Position numbers and translations under genes: made by a program
Source of the DNA: Streptomyces sp. SPB074
GTDB taxonomy: Bacteria > Actinomycetota > Actinomycetes > Streptomycetales > Streptomycetaceae
DNA length: 64,000 nucleotides
Assembly (NCBI RefSeq): GCF_000154905.1
Contig: NZ_GG770540.1
Coordinates: 29,311-93,310 of the forward strand
Direction: 5' to 3'
Notes under the pieces: generated by a model
What the model was told of the DNA's origin: nothing
The model's input: only the letters and a program-made list of their open reading frames with translations
The model's database searches: none
Shown: in pieces, positions 9,382 to 18,031 of the stretch
Position numbering within the stretch: the first letter of the stretch is position 1
Layout of the letters: each line of letters opens with the position of its first letter

Positions 9382-9980
9382 AGGATCGTAGTGTCCGACA
9401 ACGTTTCAGCAGGTCGAAGGGGATTTCTTGGCGGCGCCCTCTAATACATCCCGGAGCACCGGCACGGCGGCCTTCACCCCTCGCAGCGACGTCAACGCAT
9501 CTACCGCGCTTCGCCTGCGCGCGGGAACACCAAGGCGCGTCGCGACGCCCCGCCCTCACATCCTGACGACGTACACCTCCTCACCCTCTTCGGCCCCAGC
9601 CACGGAAAGCCGCCAGGACGCGCCCGCAGCTCCCCTCCCGCCTGCACGTATGCCACCCGCACCACCCACTGACCGCACCAAGGAGCCCGTTAAGCCCCGC
9701 GCTCGGTTCGCCGCCCGTCCAGCATCCCGGCGGGCCCACCGTCGCACCGCAGGCCCCCCGGGGCCGAGGATGCGCCGGTCCTCCTGCGCGAAGAGCGCGA
9801 AGCACGACCTCCGACCCTCGGGCAACGCCCCAGCACTCCACACGAGCCAGACAGAGGACGGTGTTCACGGCGGGGCAGCATCCCCGAATATCCAGAACAA
9901 CCCGGTCGGCGAATTCGGCCCCTGGTACGGCACGGGCAGCCCTCCTGTTGGCGAAGCTCTCTTGGGCGACGAGCCACTTC
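9382..9980. other. non-coding stretch between the control sites
   Basis: ORFs exist in several frames, but their compositions (runs of Arg, Pro and Ala) look like shadows of GC-rich DNA. I see no gene here. Confidence 0.5.
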
Positions 9981-10046
9981 CATATGCACGTGGCGTGCAT
10001 GAGTCTCGCTCGGAGAAGAGGGACTCATGCACGCCACGTGCATATG
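9981..10046. repeat. perfect 24-bp inverted repeat, regulatory or origin candidate
   Basis: The left arm 9981-10004 (with core TGCACGTGGCGTGCATGAGT) is the exact inverse of the right arm 10023-10046; the arms are separated by 18 nt. Each arm also contains an internal dyad. The structure recurs imperfectly at 8254-8316 and as half-sites at 9132 and 9307. Confidence 0.9.
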
Positions 10047-10080
10047 GGAAGATCAGGGATGCTGCCTCCCTACGGTCGGC

Positions 10081-10650
10081 TTAGGCGGTGAAGCCGACGT
10101 TGGTGACGTACTCGTACTGGCCCCACTGCGAATCCAGGTCGACCACGACCTCGTCGACCCACCCGGCATCCAGGCCCGCGTCGTCCCACGCGCCGACGAT
10201 CCGGTCCCACCGGCGCACGTTGAGGGTGCGCTCCACAGCCCGCTGACGGGGGTGGTCGACCCCGGACTGGTTGACGGTGAAACTCGACGCGGGTCCCCCG
10301 CCCTTGCCGGTTGAGGCGGGCCAGGAGGTGGCGGGAGACGTTCTGACGGCGCACCGCGCGGTAGGCGGCGTCGATCTCGCGGACCGTGCGCGCGGTGCGG
10401 GTCCCGGCCTTGTGCGCCTTGATCGTGCGGTCCGAAATCGTGAGCCCGGCCTCCCGAGCGGCCGCGAGCTGGCGGGCGCTGCCGGCGAGGTGGCGCAGAC
10501 GGGCCGTGAGGCGACGGCGGGGGGGACCGGGGAGGCGACGAAGCCCGCGAGGCTGTCGAGGCCGCGGGGCGCGACGACGCTCTCGTGCACCGCGAGGACC
10601 ACGCGCCACCGGAATACGCGCACGCCTGAGGGGTTGTAGCCGGTGCGGCA
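10081..10650 (-). pseudogene. frameshifted conserved plasmid-type protein
   Basis: Reading leftward, three consecutive frames each look coding: RVFRWRVVLAVHESVVAPRG, then RRRLTARLRHLAGSARQLAA with SDRTIKAHKAGTRTARTV and AAYRAVRRQNVSRHLLARLN, then RTLNVRRWDRIVGAWDDAGL ending SQWGQYEYVTNVGFTA. The first switch is at a G7 tract (10519-10525 on the plus strand), the second at a short G-run near 10300. The middle part resembles a helix-turn-helix segment. I recall similar proteins on Streptomyces plasmids but know no function. The frameshifts may be true mutations, sequencing errors or slippage. Confidence 0.6.
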
Positions 10651-10686
10651 CCCGGCCGTTACGTGTCCACGTTCTCCGGAGGACTC

Positions 10687-11346
10687 ATGAAGATCGGCAT
10701 TGTCGGCGCGGGACACATCGGCGGGAACCTCACCCGCCGCTTGACGGCGCTCGGGCATGACGTGAGCGTGGCCAATTCGCGAGGCCCACAGACGCTGTCC
10801 GAGCTCGCCGAGGAGACCGGGGCCACCGCGGTTCCCGTCGCCGAGGCGGCGCACGGCGCGGACGTCGTCGTGGTCACGATCCCGGTGAAGAACATCCCCG
10901 ACCTGCCCGCCGGGCTCCTCGACGGCGCGACGGAGGGCTTCGTCCTCATCGACACCGGCAACTACTACCCGCAGCGCGACGGCCGGATCGCCGGGATCGA
11001 GGACGAGGGCCTCACCGAGAGCCGCTGGACCGAGCGTCAGCTCGGGCACCCGGTGGTGAAGGTCTTCAACGCCACCTACGCCCAGGACCTCCTGGACAAG
11101 CCGCGCCCCGCAGGCGCCGCCGACCGCATCGCCCTGCCCCTCACCGGTGACGACGAGGAGGCGAAAAAGACCGTGACATCCCTGCTCGACGAACTCGGCT
11201 TCGACGCCGTCGACGCGGGCGGCCTCGACGAATCCTGGCGCCAGCAGCCCGGCACCCCGGTCTACGGGCTGGCCGCGAGCACCGACGAGGTCGTCGCCGC
11301 ACTGGCCGCCGCCACCCCGGAGCGTCCAGCGCAATTCCGCGCCTGA
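10687..11346 (+). CDS. NADPH-dependent F420 reductase-family oxidoreductase
   Basis: The 219-residue protein opens with the Rossmann motif MKIGIVGAGHIGGNLTRRL, followed by VSVANSRGP, the usual NADP-binding serine/arginine region after strand 2. It continues VVVVTIPVKNIPDLPAGLLD and DTGNYYPQRDG, as in the F420-dependent NADP reductase-like family (short COG2085-type proteins). The ATG at 10687 is preceded by GGAGG. The physiological substrate is unknown. It stands alone, between the frameshifted gene and the GMC oxidoreductase. Confidence 0.85.
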   Translation: MKIGIVGAGHIGGNLTRRLTALGHDVSVANSRGPQTLSELAEETGATAVPVAEAAHGADVVVVTIPVKNIPDLPAGLLDGATEGFVLIDTGNYYPQRDGRIAGIEDEGLTESRWTERQLGHPVVKVFNATYAQDLLDKPRPAGAADRIALPLTGDDEEAKKTVTSLLDELGFDAVDAGGLDESWRQQPGTPVYGLAASTDEVVAALAAATPERPAQFRA

Positions 11347-11579
11347 CCACCCCGCCAGCACCTGCCCGTCCCGCCACGAGAAGACAGTGGCGGGACCCGA
11401 GCCCACACCGCCGCCGCCCCGCGCGAGCCCACACCGCCGCCGCGCGGCTTCGCCGGCGCGGCGGCTTGAGGCTGTTTTAGAACTCAAGCAGGGTGCGGGA
11501 CCCCCGGCACAGATCGCGGTGGGGGTTGTCGCCTGTTTGGGTTTACGGTGGGAATTATCGTCTGGGAGGTGTGAAGCGC

Positions 11580-13178
11580 ATGGGCTACGACTACGACTAC
11601 GTCATTGTCGGCGCAGGTGCCGCAGGTGCGGTGCTGGCGAACCGGTTGTCGGAGAACACGGAGAGTCAGGTACTGCTACTGGAATATGGGCCGATCGACG
11701 CCAACCCTCTACACTCCATCCCGAAGGGGTTTTTCTTCACCCTGAACGGGAGCCGGTACACATATCACTATCCGACGCAGCCGATCGCGGGCGGTTCCGC
11801 TTCGGAGACGTGGACGAGGGGGAAGGTGCTGGGGGGGTCGACGACGGTCAACGGAATGATGTACAGCCGCGGCTCGCGGGCGGACTTCGACGCGCTGGAG
11901 AAGCATACTGGCGCAGGCCACTGGGGCTGGACAAACGTCCTCGCCGCCTTCCGTACGATGGAGGACCACCAACTCGGGCCGTCGGAGCTGCGTGGAGCGG
12001 GCGGTCCGCTGGGCATCTCGATCGACGAACCCCATGAACCGGTCACCGACGCGCTCATGGAGGCGGGCCAGGCCGTCGGTTGGCGCCGTGTCGCAGATCT
12101 CAACGCGGCCGAGGACGAGCGGATCGGCTTTACCCCGTCCACGGTTAAGAACGGCCGGCGTGTCAGTTCGGCGACCGCGTTCCTGCGCCCGGTCCGTCGG
12201 CGCAAGAACCTGACGGTCCTGACCGGTGCACGCGTCGGCTATCTGCAGTTCGACGGCAGGCGCGTCATCGGCGTGCGGGCCTCGGTTCGCGGCAGGGTCC
12301 AAGACTTCCGGGCTCGGCGCGAGGTGATTGTCTCCGCCGGGACGATCGAGAGTACGTTGCTACTCGAACGATCCGGCATCGGCAGTCCCGAAGTACTGCG
12401 CGCCGCTGGTATCACTCCTGTCGTGGAGAGTCCGAATGTCGGCGAACGCGTCGTCGAGCAGCACGGTGTGGCGATGCAAGTACGTTTTAAGGAACCGATC
12501 GGGCCGACGACCGAGCTGAACTCGATTCCGAAGCAGGGCGTCCAAGGGGTCAAGTACCTGCTGACGCACCGCGGACCGATCTCGACGGCCGGCTACGACG
12601 TGACCTCGCAGTTCAAGTCAACCCAGGATGTCGATCGGCCCGATATCGCCGCAGCCTGGGTCCCTCTCGCGCTGGACACCTCGTCTGCGGCGATGAAGCT
12701 CGCCAAGCACGGCGGAATCATGATGATGGGATACCAGCTACGACCCGAAAGCCGCAGCTCTATCCACGCCAGTGGGCGCCTGCCCGAGAACCTTCCGGTC
12801 ATCACACCGGGCTATTTCCAGACGGAGACCGACCGTAAAGTGACCTCCACGATCCTCGATCACGCACGCGAGGTGTTCGCCCAGGGGCCGCTCGCACGTT
12901 TGATCGCCGCGGAGGAGTATCCCGGAGCTGCGGTCTCGACTCCCGAGCAGGCACTGGAGTACGCGACGAACACGGGTGCGACGATCTACCACGCCGTCGG
13001 GGCGAACGCCATGGGCCCGGCCAACGATGACGTGGTCGATGCCGAACTGCGTGTCCGGGGCGTCGATGGACTCCGGGTCGTGGACGCCTCCGTCATCCCC
13101 TTCCAACTTTCCGGAAACACCGCCGCCCCGACCATGGCGGTCGGCTGGATCGCCGCGGATCTCATCCTGCGGGACTGA
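11580..13178 (+). CDS. GMC-family FAD oxidoreductase
   Basis: The 532-residue protein has the N-terminal FAD-binding motif YVIVGAGAAGAVLANRLSEN, the GMC signature TRGKVLGGSTTVNGMMYSRG and a C-terminal FAD/catalytic region with HAVGANAMGP and FQLSGNTAAPTMAVGW, giving the usual His...Asn pair. Members oxidise alcohols, choline, sugars or sterols; the substrate cannot be told here. The ATG at 11580 is preceded by GGGAGGTG; a GTG four codons upstream is in frame. The window 11347-11579 upstream is non-coding with a GCCGCC-rich repeat. An IS3 end lies 14 bp after the stop. Confidence 0.9.
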   Translation: MGYDYDYVIVGAGAAGAVLANRLSENTESQVLLLEYGPIDANPLHSIPKGFFFTLNGSRYTYHYPTQPIAGGSASETWTRGKVLGGSTTVNGMMYSRGSRADFDALEKHTGAGHWGWTNVLAAFRTMEDHQLGPSELRGAGGPLGISIDEPHEPVTDALMEAGQAVGWRRVADLNAAEDERIGFTPSTVKNGRRVSSATAFLRPVRRRKNLTVLTGARVGYLQFDGRRVIGVRASVRGRVQDFRARREVIVSAGTIESTLLLERSGIGSPEVLRAAGITPVVESPNVGERVVEQHGVAMQVRFKEPIGPTTELNSIPKQGVQGVKYLLTHRGPISTAGYDVTSQFKSTQDVDRPDIAAAWVPLALDTSSAAMKLAKHGGIMMMGYQLRPESRSSIHASGRLPENLPVITPGYFQTETDRKVTSTILDHAREVFAQGPLARLIAAEEYPGAAVSTPEQALEYATNTGATIYHAVGANAMGPANDDVVDAELRVRGVDGLRVVDASVIPFQLSGNTAAPTMAVGWIAADLILRD

Positions 13179-13191
13179 GACCGCGATAGGC

Positions 13192-13292
13192 TGAAGCTTC
13201 CCCTTGATCGTGGACACCTGAAGGTTGGGATCTTGAGGTTCCAGAGGAAGTAGCACCAGGTGGGAAGCACATACACGAAGCGGTACACCGAG
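13192..13292 (+). mobile_element. left-end relic of the 24495-type IS3 element
   Basis: About 100 bp nearly identical to the left end of the IS3 element at 24495 (starting TGAAGCTTCCCCTTGATCGT and reaching the first codons of orfA, YTKRYTE). It is cut off after ACACCGAG, followed by the target of an IS5 element. The rest of the IS3 element is lost, together with part of the adjacent helicase gene. Confidence 0.85.
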
Positions 13293-13296
13293 TAGT

Positions 13297-14168
13297 GAGC
13301 CTCTTCCAACCTGAAGAGTCTGACCGTGAGTTGGACTGCTCTGCATAACGACGAAGCTCCTGGTAGACGGGTTCTCGACCAAGACCAACCGTCGCTCCAA
13401 GAGCTCCGAGTGCTTGTCTATCCGTCGTCGATCGACCTCTCCAGTCGCACCCTGCGGTGCCTGGCGGGACACCTCGCCACCCGCCGAGGCGAGATCGGCA
13501 CCCGGTGGCGGAGGCTGACTGCCGGACGGCAGGCCCTCCTCGCCCTGGCGCATTTGCGGTGCGGTGACACATACGCCCATCTCGCCGCCGGATTCGGTGT
13601 CGGCATCGCCACCGCATACCGCTACATACGCGAGGCCGTCGATGTCCTGTCCATGCTCGCGCCCACCCTGGACGAGGCGATGTGCATCGCACAAGCCAAA
13701 GCGTTCGTGATCCTGGATGGCACCCTGCTGCCGATCGACCGGATCGCCGCCGACACCCCGTACTACCCGGGCAAACACAAGCGGCACGGCATGAATGTCC
13801 AGGTTCTCGCCGATCCCTTCGGGCGGCTGCTGTGGGCGTCGCCCGCGCTTCCCGGCTCCACGCACGACCTGACCGCCGCACGCATCCACGGGATCGTCGA
13901 CGTCGACCTCAAGGCTTACGCCGACAAGGCGTACCAGGGTGCCGGCCGCTCCGTCCGGGTCTCCTTCCGGGGCCGTCGCCTCAAGCGGTGGCAGCGACGG
14001 CACAACAGCACGCACGCCAAGATCCGTGGCCTTGGCGAACAGGCCATGGCCACCCTCAAGGGCTGGCGCCTGCTGCGGAAGCTCCGCTGCAGCACCAACC
14101 GCATCACCGCGATCGTCCAAGCCGTACTCGTCCTCCACCACGCATCAGCGTGAGGATGGAAAAGGCTC
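13297..14168 (+). mobile_element. IS5-family element (872 bp)
   Basis: The ends are inverted repeats (GAGCCTCTTCCA at the left, GAGCCTTTTCCA at the right end read inward). It is flanked by a 3-bp duplication AGT (13294-13296 and 14169-14171). It carries one transposase gene and sits between the IS3 relic and the DrmD-like relic. Confidence 0.8.
13410..14153 (+). CDS. IS5-family transposase
   Basis: The 247-residue protein from GTG 13410 (VLVYPSSIDLSSRTLRCLAG) has an HTH region (TYAHLAAGFGVGIATAYRYI) and a DDE_Tnp_4-like core: VILDGTLLPIDRI (first Asp), PGSTHDLTAARIHG (second Asp), and a C-terminal helix KIRGLGEQAMATLKGWRLLR. An ATG at 13326 would add 28 residues that do not fit the family. 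The IVDVDLKAYADKAYQG segment is slightly shorter than in relatives, which could reduce activity. Confidence 0.85.
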   Translation: MLVYPSSIDLSSRTLRCLAGHLATRRGEIGTRWRRLTAGRQALLALAHLRCGDTYAHLAAGFGVGIATAYRYIREAVDVLSMLAPTLDEAMCIAQAKAFVILDGTLLPIDRIAADTPYYPGKHKRHGMNVQVLADPFGRLLWASPALPGSTHDLTAARIHGIVDVDLKAYADKAYQGAGRSVRVSFRGRRLKRWQRRHNSTHAKIRGLGEQAMATLKGWRLLRKLRCSTNRITAIVQAVLVLHHASA

Positions 14169-14536
14169 AGTCGGTGCTCGCAGGCTTCCGCGAGGCGCAT
14201 CGTCGCCGTGGTCCGCTTACTGTCGACCGCGTAGCCGCGTTGGCCCGGCGCTGTCATCGGGCTGGCCGGCGCCACGTGGTGCGCCTCGTCGACCACCAGC
14301 ATGTCGAACGCGTACCGCTTGGCCGTGCCTGCGCTGCGCACATCGGCCAGCACGTCGCGCAGGAGGCGCTGCGCCCGCAATGACGGCAGCCACGCCATGC
14401 TCACGATTACGCGCGGGAAGAGCCGGAACGGGTTGGCGTTCAGCCCGTGGCTCCGTCGTACCTTCGCCATGAGCTCGCTGTCGACGATGACGAAGTCCAG
14501 GCCGAATTTCTCCCGCATCTCGTCCTGCCACTTTAA
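14169..14536 (-). pseudogene. relic of a DrmD-like SNF2/DExH helicase
   Basis: An open segment of about 122 codons reads KWQDEMREKFGLDFVIVDSE, NANPFRLFPRVIVSMAWLPS, then the Walker B/DExH box LVVDEAHHVAPASP and RLAEACEHRL, where it stops at IS DNA. This order matches the N-terminal ATPase part of SNF2-type helicases, most closely, as I recall them, the DrmD proteins of class 1 DISARM defence loci. Both ends are cut by IS elements and no other DISARM gene is present. It is a fossil, not a working system. Confidence 0.65.
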
Positions 14537-14936
14537 CGAGCTCGTGCACGGTAGGCGGTGAGACGTCGAGGATGACGGTGGGGCGCCGTCCTCACCTCTG
14601 TCGTGCCGAAGTCAGATCCGCGGTCTGCTGATGGGACAGCAGACCGGCGACGGCTTGGACGATGTCGCTCATGTGCTCGCGGCGGCCGAGATGGCGGGCC
14701 AGCGCCCGCCAGTTCTTCAAGTGCGCGATGCCGTGTTCGACCCGGATACGCCGCGAGGAATGCGCCTTGCGCTGCCGCTCATGCATTTCCTCGTACCAGT
14801 CCGGAGCGTTCTTCTTGAACTTGCGATGCGGCGGTGTCACCACACGTCCGCCGCTCTGGGCACCCAGGCCCTGGTAGCCGGCATCGGCGAGAATCTCCAC
14901 GACGGGGCCGTCGGCCAGGAGCTTGACCAGCCCTAA

Positions 14937-15793
14937 GAAGCCATCTCATTTGGGTGACTCGGTAGTCTATGAGTCATGGTGGGGCTTGTTGAGCGGCTGG
15001 TGCCGGACGAATTGTGGCAGTTGTTCCAGCGGGTGGTGCCTGAGGCGCCGTCGCGGCCGCAGGGTGGTGGTCGGCGTCGGCACGGTGACCGGGAAGTGCT
15101 GGCCGCGATCGTCTTCGTGGCCACGTCGGGTTGTACCTGGCAGCAGCTGCCTTCGGCGTCGTTCGGCCCGTCCGGAGCGACTGCCCACCGGCGGTTCTCG
15201 GAGTGGTCGAAGGCCAGGGTGTGGGCCAAGCTCCACCGCCTGGTCCTCGACGAGCTCGGTACGCGCGGGGAGCTGGACTGGTCGCGGTGCGCGATCGACT
15301 CGGTGAACATGCGGGCCTTGAAAAGGGGGACCTGACAGGTCCGAATCCTGTCGACCGGGGCAAGTACGGGTCGAAGATCCACCTGATCACCGAGCGGACC
15401 GGTCTGCCCATATCCGTCGCAATCTCCGGTGCCAACGTCCACGACAGCCAAGCCCTTATCCCGCTCGTGAAGGGCATACCGCCTATCAGCTCCCGCCGGG
15501 GCCCCCGTCGACGCCGACCCGGAAAGCTCCACGCCGACAAGGGATACGACTACCGCCACCTGCGGCAATGGCTGTCCGGACGCGGAATCCGGCATCGCAT
15601 CGCCCGCAAAGGCGTCGAGACCTCGCAGCGACTCGGCCGACACCGCTGGACCATCGAACGCACCATGTCCTGGCTCGCCGGCTGCCGACGACTCCACCGA
15701 CGCTACGAACGCAAAGCCGACCACTTCCTCGCCTTCACCAGCATCGCCTGCACCCTCATCTGCTACCGCAGACTCACCAAATGAGATGACTTC
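14937..15793 (+). mobile_element. inner IS5-family element (857 bp) inside another IS5
   Basis: The ends are GAAGCCATCTCATTTGGGTG and an inverse GAAGTCATCTCATTTGGTG. The element is flanked by the 3-bp duplication TAA (14934-14936 and 15794-15796). It splits the outer transposase at a leucine codon. Confidence 0.9.
14976..15784 (+). CDS. IS5-family transposase expressed by -1 frameshift
   Basis: OrfA (14976-15335) reads MVGLVERLVPDELWQLFQRV to IDSVNMRALKRGT. The downstream frame continues KGDLTGPNPVDRGKYGSKIH, LHADKGYDYRHLRQWLSGRG and HRWTIERTMSWLAGCRRLHR to 15784. The join lies at AAAAGGGGG (about 15320), where a -1 slip gives ALKKGDL as in related transposases. This slippery A4G5 run is the usual programmed frameshift of IS427-like IS5 elements, so the element is probably intact. 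Confidence 0.82.
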
Positions 15794-16448
15794 TAACTGG
15801 CGAGCGTGGGTGATGTCCGCGCAGCTTCCCGGCTTGGTCGGGCTGCAGAACAGCACGCGGCCGTTGCCGTCCGTGACGACCATGGTCTTGACGGCGTTCT
15901 GCTTGTTCTTGCCGGAGATGAACTTGTCCCGGTCCTTGCGCCCGGCGGCCGGCCGGCGGACCCGGATCTCGGTGCCGTCGATGATCCCGGTCTTGCCGTC
16001 GGCGCCGAGGTGGCTGACGACCTCGGCCAGAGTCCGCAGCCGCACTCCGGGGCTGACGGTGCAGCCTCGCTCGGCGAGTAGTGGCCGCACCTCGCCGACG
16101 GCGCGGGTGATGGTGGAGCGGTCCACACCGAACCAGCAGGCCAGCACGTCATGAGTGACGGCATGGCGCAGATGCACGAGCGTGGCCAGGAGGCGGTCGA
16201 CGAACACCAGCCGGTGCTTCGCACCCGCGCCCACAGCCCGCTTCCGCGGCCTGGACGCGAGCTTGGCGTGGTGTCGCTCGTGCCACAACGGACCTACCTC
16301 AGCCACGAGTTCAGCGATCACGTCAGCCGACAGGCCGGTGATCCTCCGGTCGCTGATGATCGCTGCACGAGACGCGTTCCCCACCACACGACCATGATCG
16401 ACGATCGAGAACTCGACGCGTCACCGCCTACCGTGCACGAGCTCGTTA

Positions 16449-16669
16449 GGCGGCTAGCGAAACGTCAAATGGGGCAGCCCTTGCCACGCAGGGGTCGTAG
16501 ACCGCCGAGCAGGCCGGGGAGCCGGAAGGAGCAAAGGCCTGGCTGGTGCGTGAGCTGCCGGGCAGACGAACCAGCCGTCCACGGCGCGAACGCGGCAGGC
16601 GTCGGCTCCGAGGGTGGGCATGGTGGCGCCTTTCGGGGTGGGGCCTGGTGAGGTACACACGGCCGTGCG
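16449..16669. other. stretch without a recognised gene
   Basis: A minus-strand reading MPTLGADACRVRAVDGWFVC from about 16620 looks weakly coding but does not hold a frame beyond about 25 residues. It may be the end of a gene deleted together with the neighbouring IS. Nothing else is recognisable. Confidence 0.35.
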
Positions 16670-16692
16670 GTGGGGTGGGGTGGGGTGGGGTC
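16670..16692 (+). repeat. tandem GGGGT repeats, G-quadruplex candidate
   Basis: Four to five GGGGT units in a row lie about 200 bp upstream of the TetR-family gene. Runs of four guanines separated by one T fit a compact G-quadruplex motif. Confidence 0.6.
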
Positions 16693-16896
16693 CAGGGACG
16701 CCGAAGGCGGGCCCCTGCCCAGCACGGGGCGGGAGGCTGCAGTCGGCTGTGTGGCACTGTGGCGCCGCGCCTGGGCCCCCACCCCGGACGTGGAGGATCC
16801 CTTGCTGTGTACGGGTGCAGCGTCGCCATCATCCGTACCGCAGCGCTGGGAAGGGGGCAGGCTGGCTACCCTGTTGGCGGAAAGGGAGTGCGCGCG

Positions 16897-17619
16897 ATGG
16901 AGGCAGGGCCGACCGGTGATGGTCAGCGGGACGGGCAGGGGCCGCGGCGCCGCCGGGAGATCGTGGCCGCGGTCCAGCGGTTGCTCGGCGAATGGGGCAG
17001 TTCCGAGCGGCTGACGATGCGGGCGGTTGCCAAGGAGGTGGGCATCTCCGCTCCGAGCATCTACCTGCACTTCCAGGACAAGACGGAGCTGGTATGGGCG
17101 GCGCTGGAGGACCGCTACGGTGAACTGGCCGCCCAAATGGCTGCTGCAGCCCTGGACTGTGGTGACGAGGATCCGCGGGGCAGGGTGCGGGCGCGGGCGC
17201 GCGCGTACTGCCGGTTCGCCCTGGGCAGTCCGGGCCATTACCGGCTCATGTTCGAGGCGCATCAGCCGGCGGCGGATCCGAGCAGGATCGGTGCTCACCC
17301 CGCCCGCCGCATATCCGCCGGTCTGCGCGACGGCCTGAACAGCTGTGCAGAGCATGGGTTCGGTCTGTCGCTGCCGGTGGAACAGGCCGCGCAGACACTG
17401 TGGGCCGGTCTGCACGGCATGCTCTCGCTGCACCACAGTCTCTACTGCGACGAGTCGTCAGAGGGCCTGGTCCTGCAGCTTTCCGACGGTCTGGTCGACT
17501 CGCTCGTGGCCCGCGGGCCTAACGTTCCCTTCCACGCCGCAAGCGGATCCGAGACCGAGGCGTCGCGCAGGATCAGGGCACTCAGGAATGCTCCGGAGCC
17601 GGACAGTCCGCAGTTGTAG
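16897..17619 (+). CDS. TetR-family transcriptional regulator
   Basis: The 240-residue protein has the TetR N-terminal DNA-binding domain at about residues 20-70 (RRREIVAAVQRLLGEWGSSE, TMRAVAKEVGISAPSIYLHF, then QDKTELVWAALED) and a ligand domain resembling the WHG type (YCRFALGSPGHYRLMFEAHQ). The ATG at 16897 has GGGAG upstream. It lies upstream of, and points toward, the ferredoxin-P450 operon with a gap of about 220 bp. It is therefore the natural candidate to control that operon in response to a substrate. Confidence 0.9.
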   Translation: MEAGPTGDGQRDGQGPRRRREIVAAVQRLLGEWGSSERLTMRAVAKEVGISAPSIYLHFQDKTELVWAALEDRYGELAAQMAAAALDCGDEDPRGRVRARARAYCRFALGSPGHYRLMFEAHQPAADPSRIGAHPARRISAGLRDGLNSCAEHGFGLSLPVEQAAQTLWAGLHGMLSLHHSLYCDESSEGLVLQLSDGLVDSLVARGPNVPFHAASGSETEASRRIRALRNAPEPDSPQL

Positions 17620-17836
17620 CGGGAGACGCCGCCCTCGGTGAAGGGGCGGCGCCCGGTCGCGCGCTCCGCGTTCACACTCTCTTCACATCGTCAACAACCC
17701 TCTGCGTGCGGCTGGTTGTCGCTCCGTAGGTGCGGGAGTACAGTCGCCGCTGAACTAAGTTAGGTGCCCAGGGCAACAATGTGGCGCCTGACCCGCGTCG
17801 CCCGTAGTAGCGGGCTGGACGGAAGTGGATCCCCCC
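17620..17836 (+). promoter_or_regulatory. presumed promoter region of the P450 operon
   Basis: This non-coding gap contains a small dyad AACTAAGTT (17753-17761) and an inverted pair ACAACC/GGTTGT (about 17694-17719). Either could be a TetR operator. No clear sigma-70 hexamers were identified. Confidence 0.35.
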
Positions 17837-18031
17837 ATGGACATCACCATCGACTTCGACAAATGCTGCGGTGCCGGCCAGTGCGTACTGGCGGCGCCGG
17901 AGGTCTTCGACCAGCGCGACGAGGACGGCGTCGTGGTCCTGCTCGATGACAACCCGCCGGCCGAACAGACCGAGAACGTGGTCCAGGCCGCAGCGGTCTG
18001 CCCTGCCGCCGTGATCCAGGTGCGCGCGTGA
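17837..18031 (+). CDS. 3Fe-4S-type ferredoxin
   Basis: The 64-residue ferredoxin reads MDITIDFDKCCGAGQCVLAA with downstream PEVFDQRDEDGVVVLLDD and AAAVCPAAVIQ. The cluster ligands fit the CxxxxxC...CP pattern of short actinomycete ferredoxins that feed P450s. It is the first gene of the operon and overlaps the next by 4 bp (GTGA). It is expected to carry electrons from the adjacent reductase to the two P450s. No clear Shine-Dalgarno is seen before ATG 17837. Confidence 0.92.
   Translation: MDITIDFDKCCGAGQCVLAAPEVFDQRDEDGVVVLLDDNPPAEQTENVVQAAAVCPAAVIQVRA

Larger units (their letters stand above)
14592..16387 (-). pseudogene. IS5-family (DDE_Tnp_4) transposase split by an IS
   Basis: The N-terminal part, from 16387 (SDRRITGLSADVIAELVAEV, LVFVDRLLATLVHLRHAVTH, GIIDGTEIRVRRPAAGRKDR, ADITHARQL), and the C-terminal part, 14900-14592 (VVEILADAGYQGLGAQSGGR, RRIRVEHGIAHLKNWRALAR), join as ARQL-GLVKLLAD when 14937-15793 and one TAA are removed. 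It is related to the transposase at 44002-44952. Confidence 0.85.
14537..16445 (-). mobile_element. IS5-family element, interrupted by a second IS5 element
   Basis: The inverted ends CGAGCTCGTGCACGGTAGGC (left) and its inverse (right) enclose a transposase gene split by 14937-15793. The left flank is the helicase relic (TAA at 14534-14536) while the right flank has TTA and no helicase sequence. The element therefore no longer has matching target duplications, and a deletion or recombination has occurred at one side. Confidence 0.75.

Noticed and set aside
10651..11487. extension of the minus-strand frame of 10081 across the reductase gene
   Set aside because: It is antisense to a clear Rossmann-fold gene; only the part below 10650 looks coding.
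12738..14141. 467-codon minus-strand ORF over the GMC oxidoreductase end and an IS5 transposase
   Set aside because: It runs antisense to two clear genes, crosses an IS junction and has no recognisable motif.
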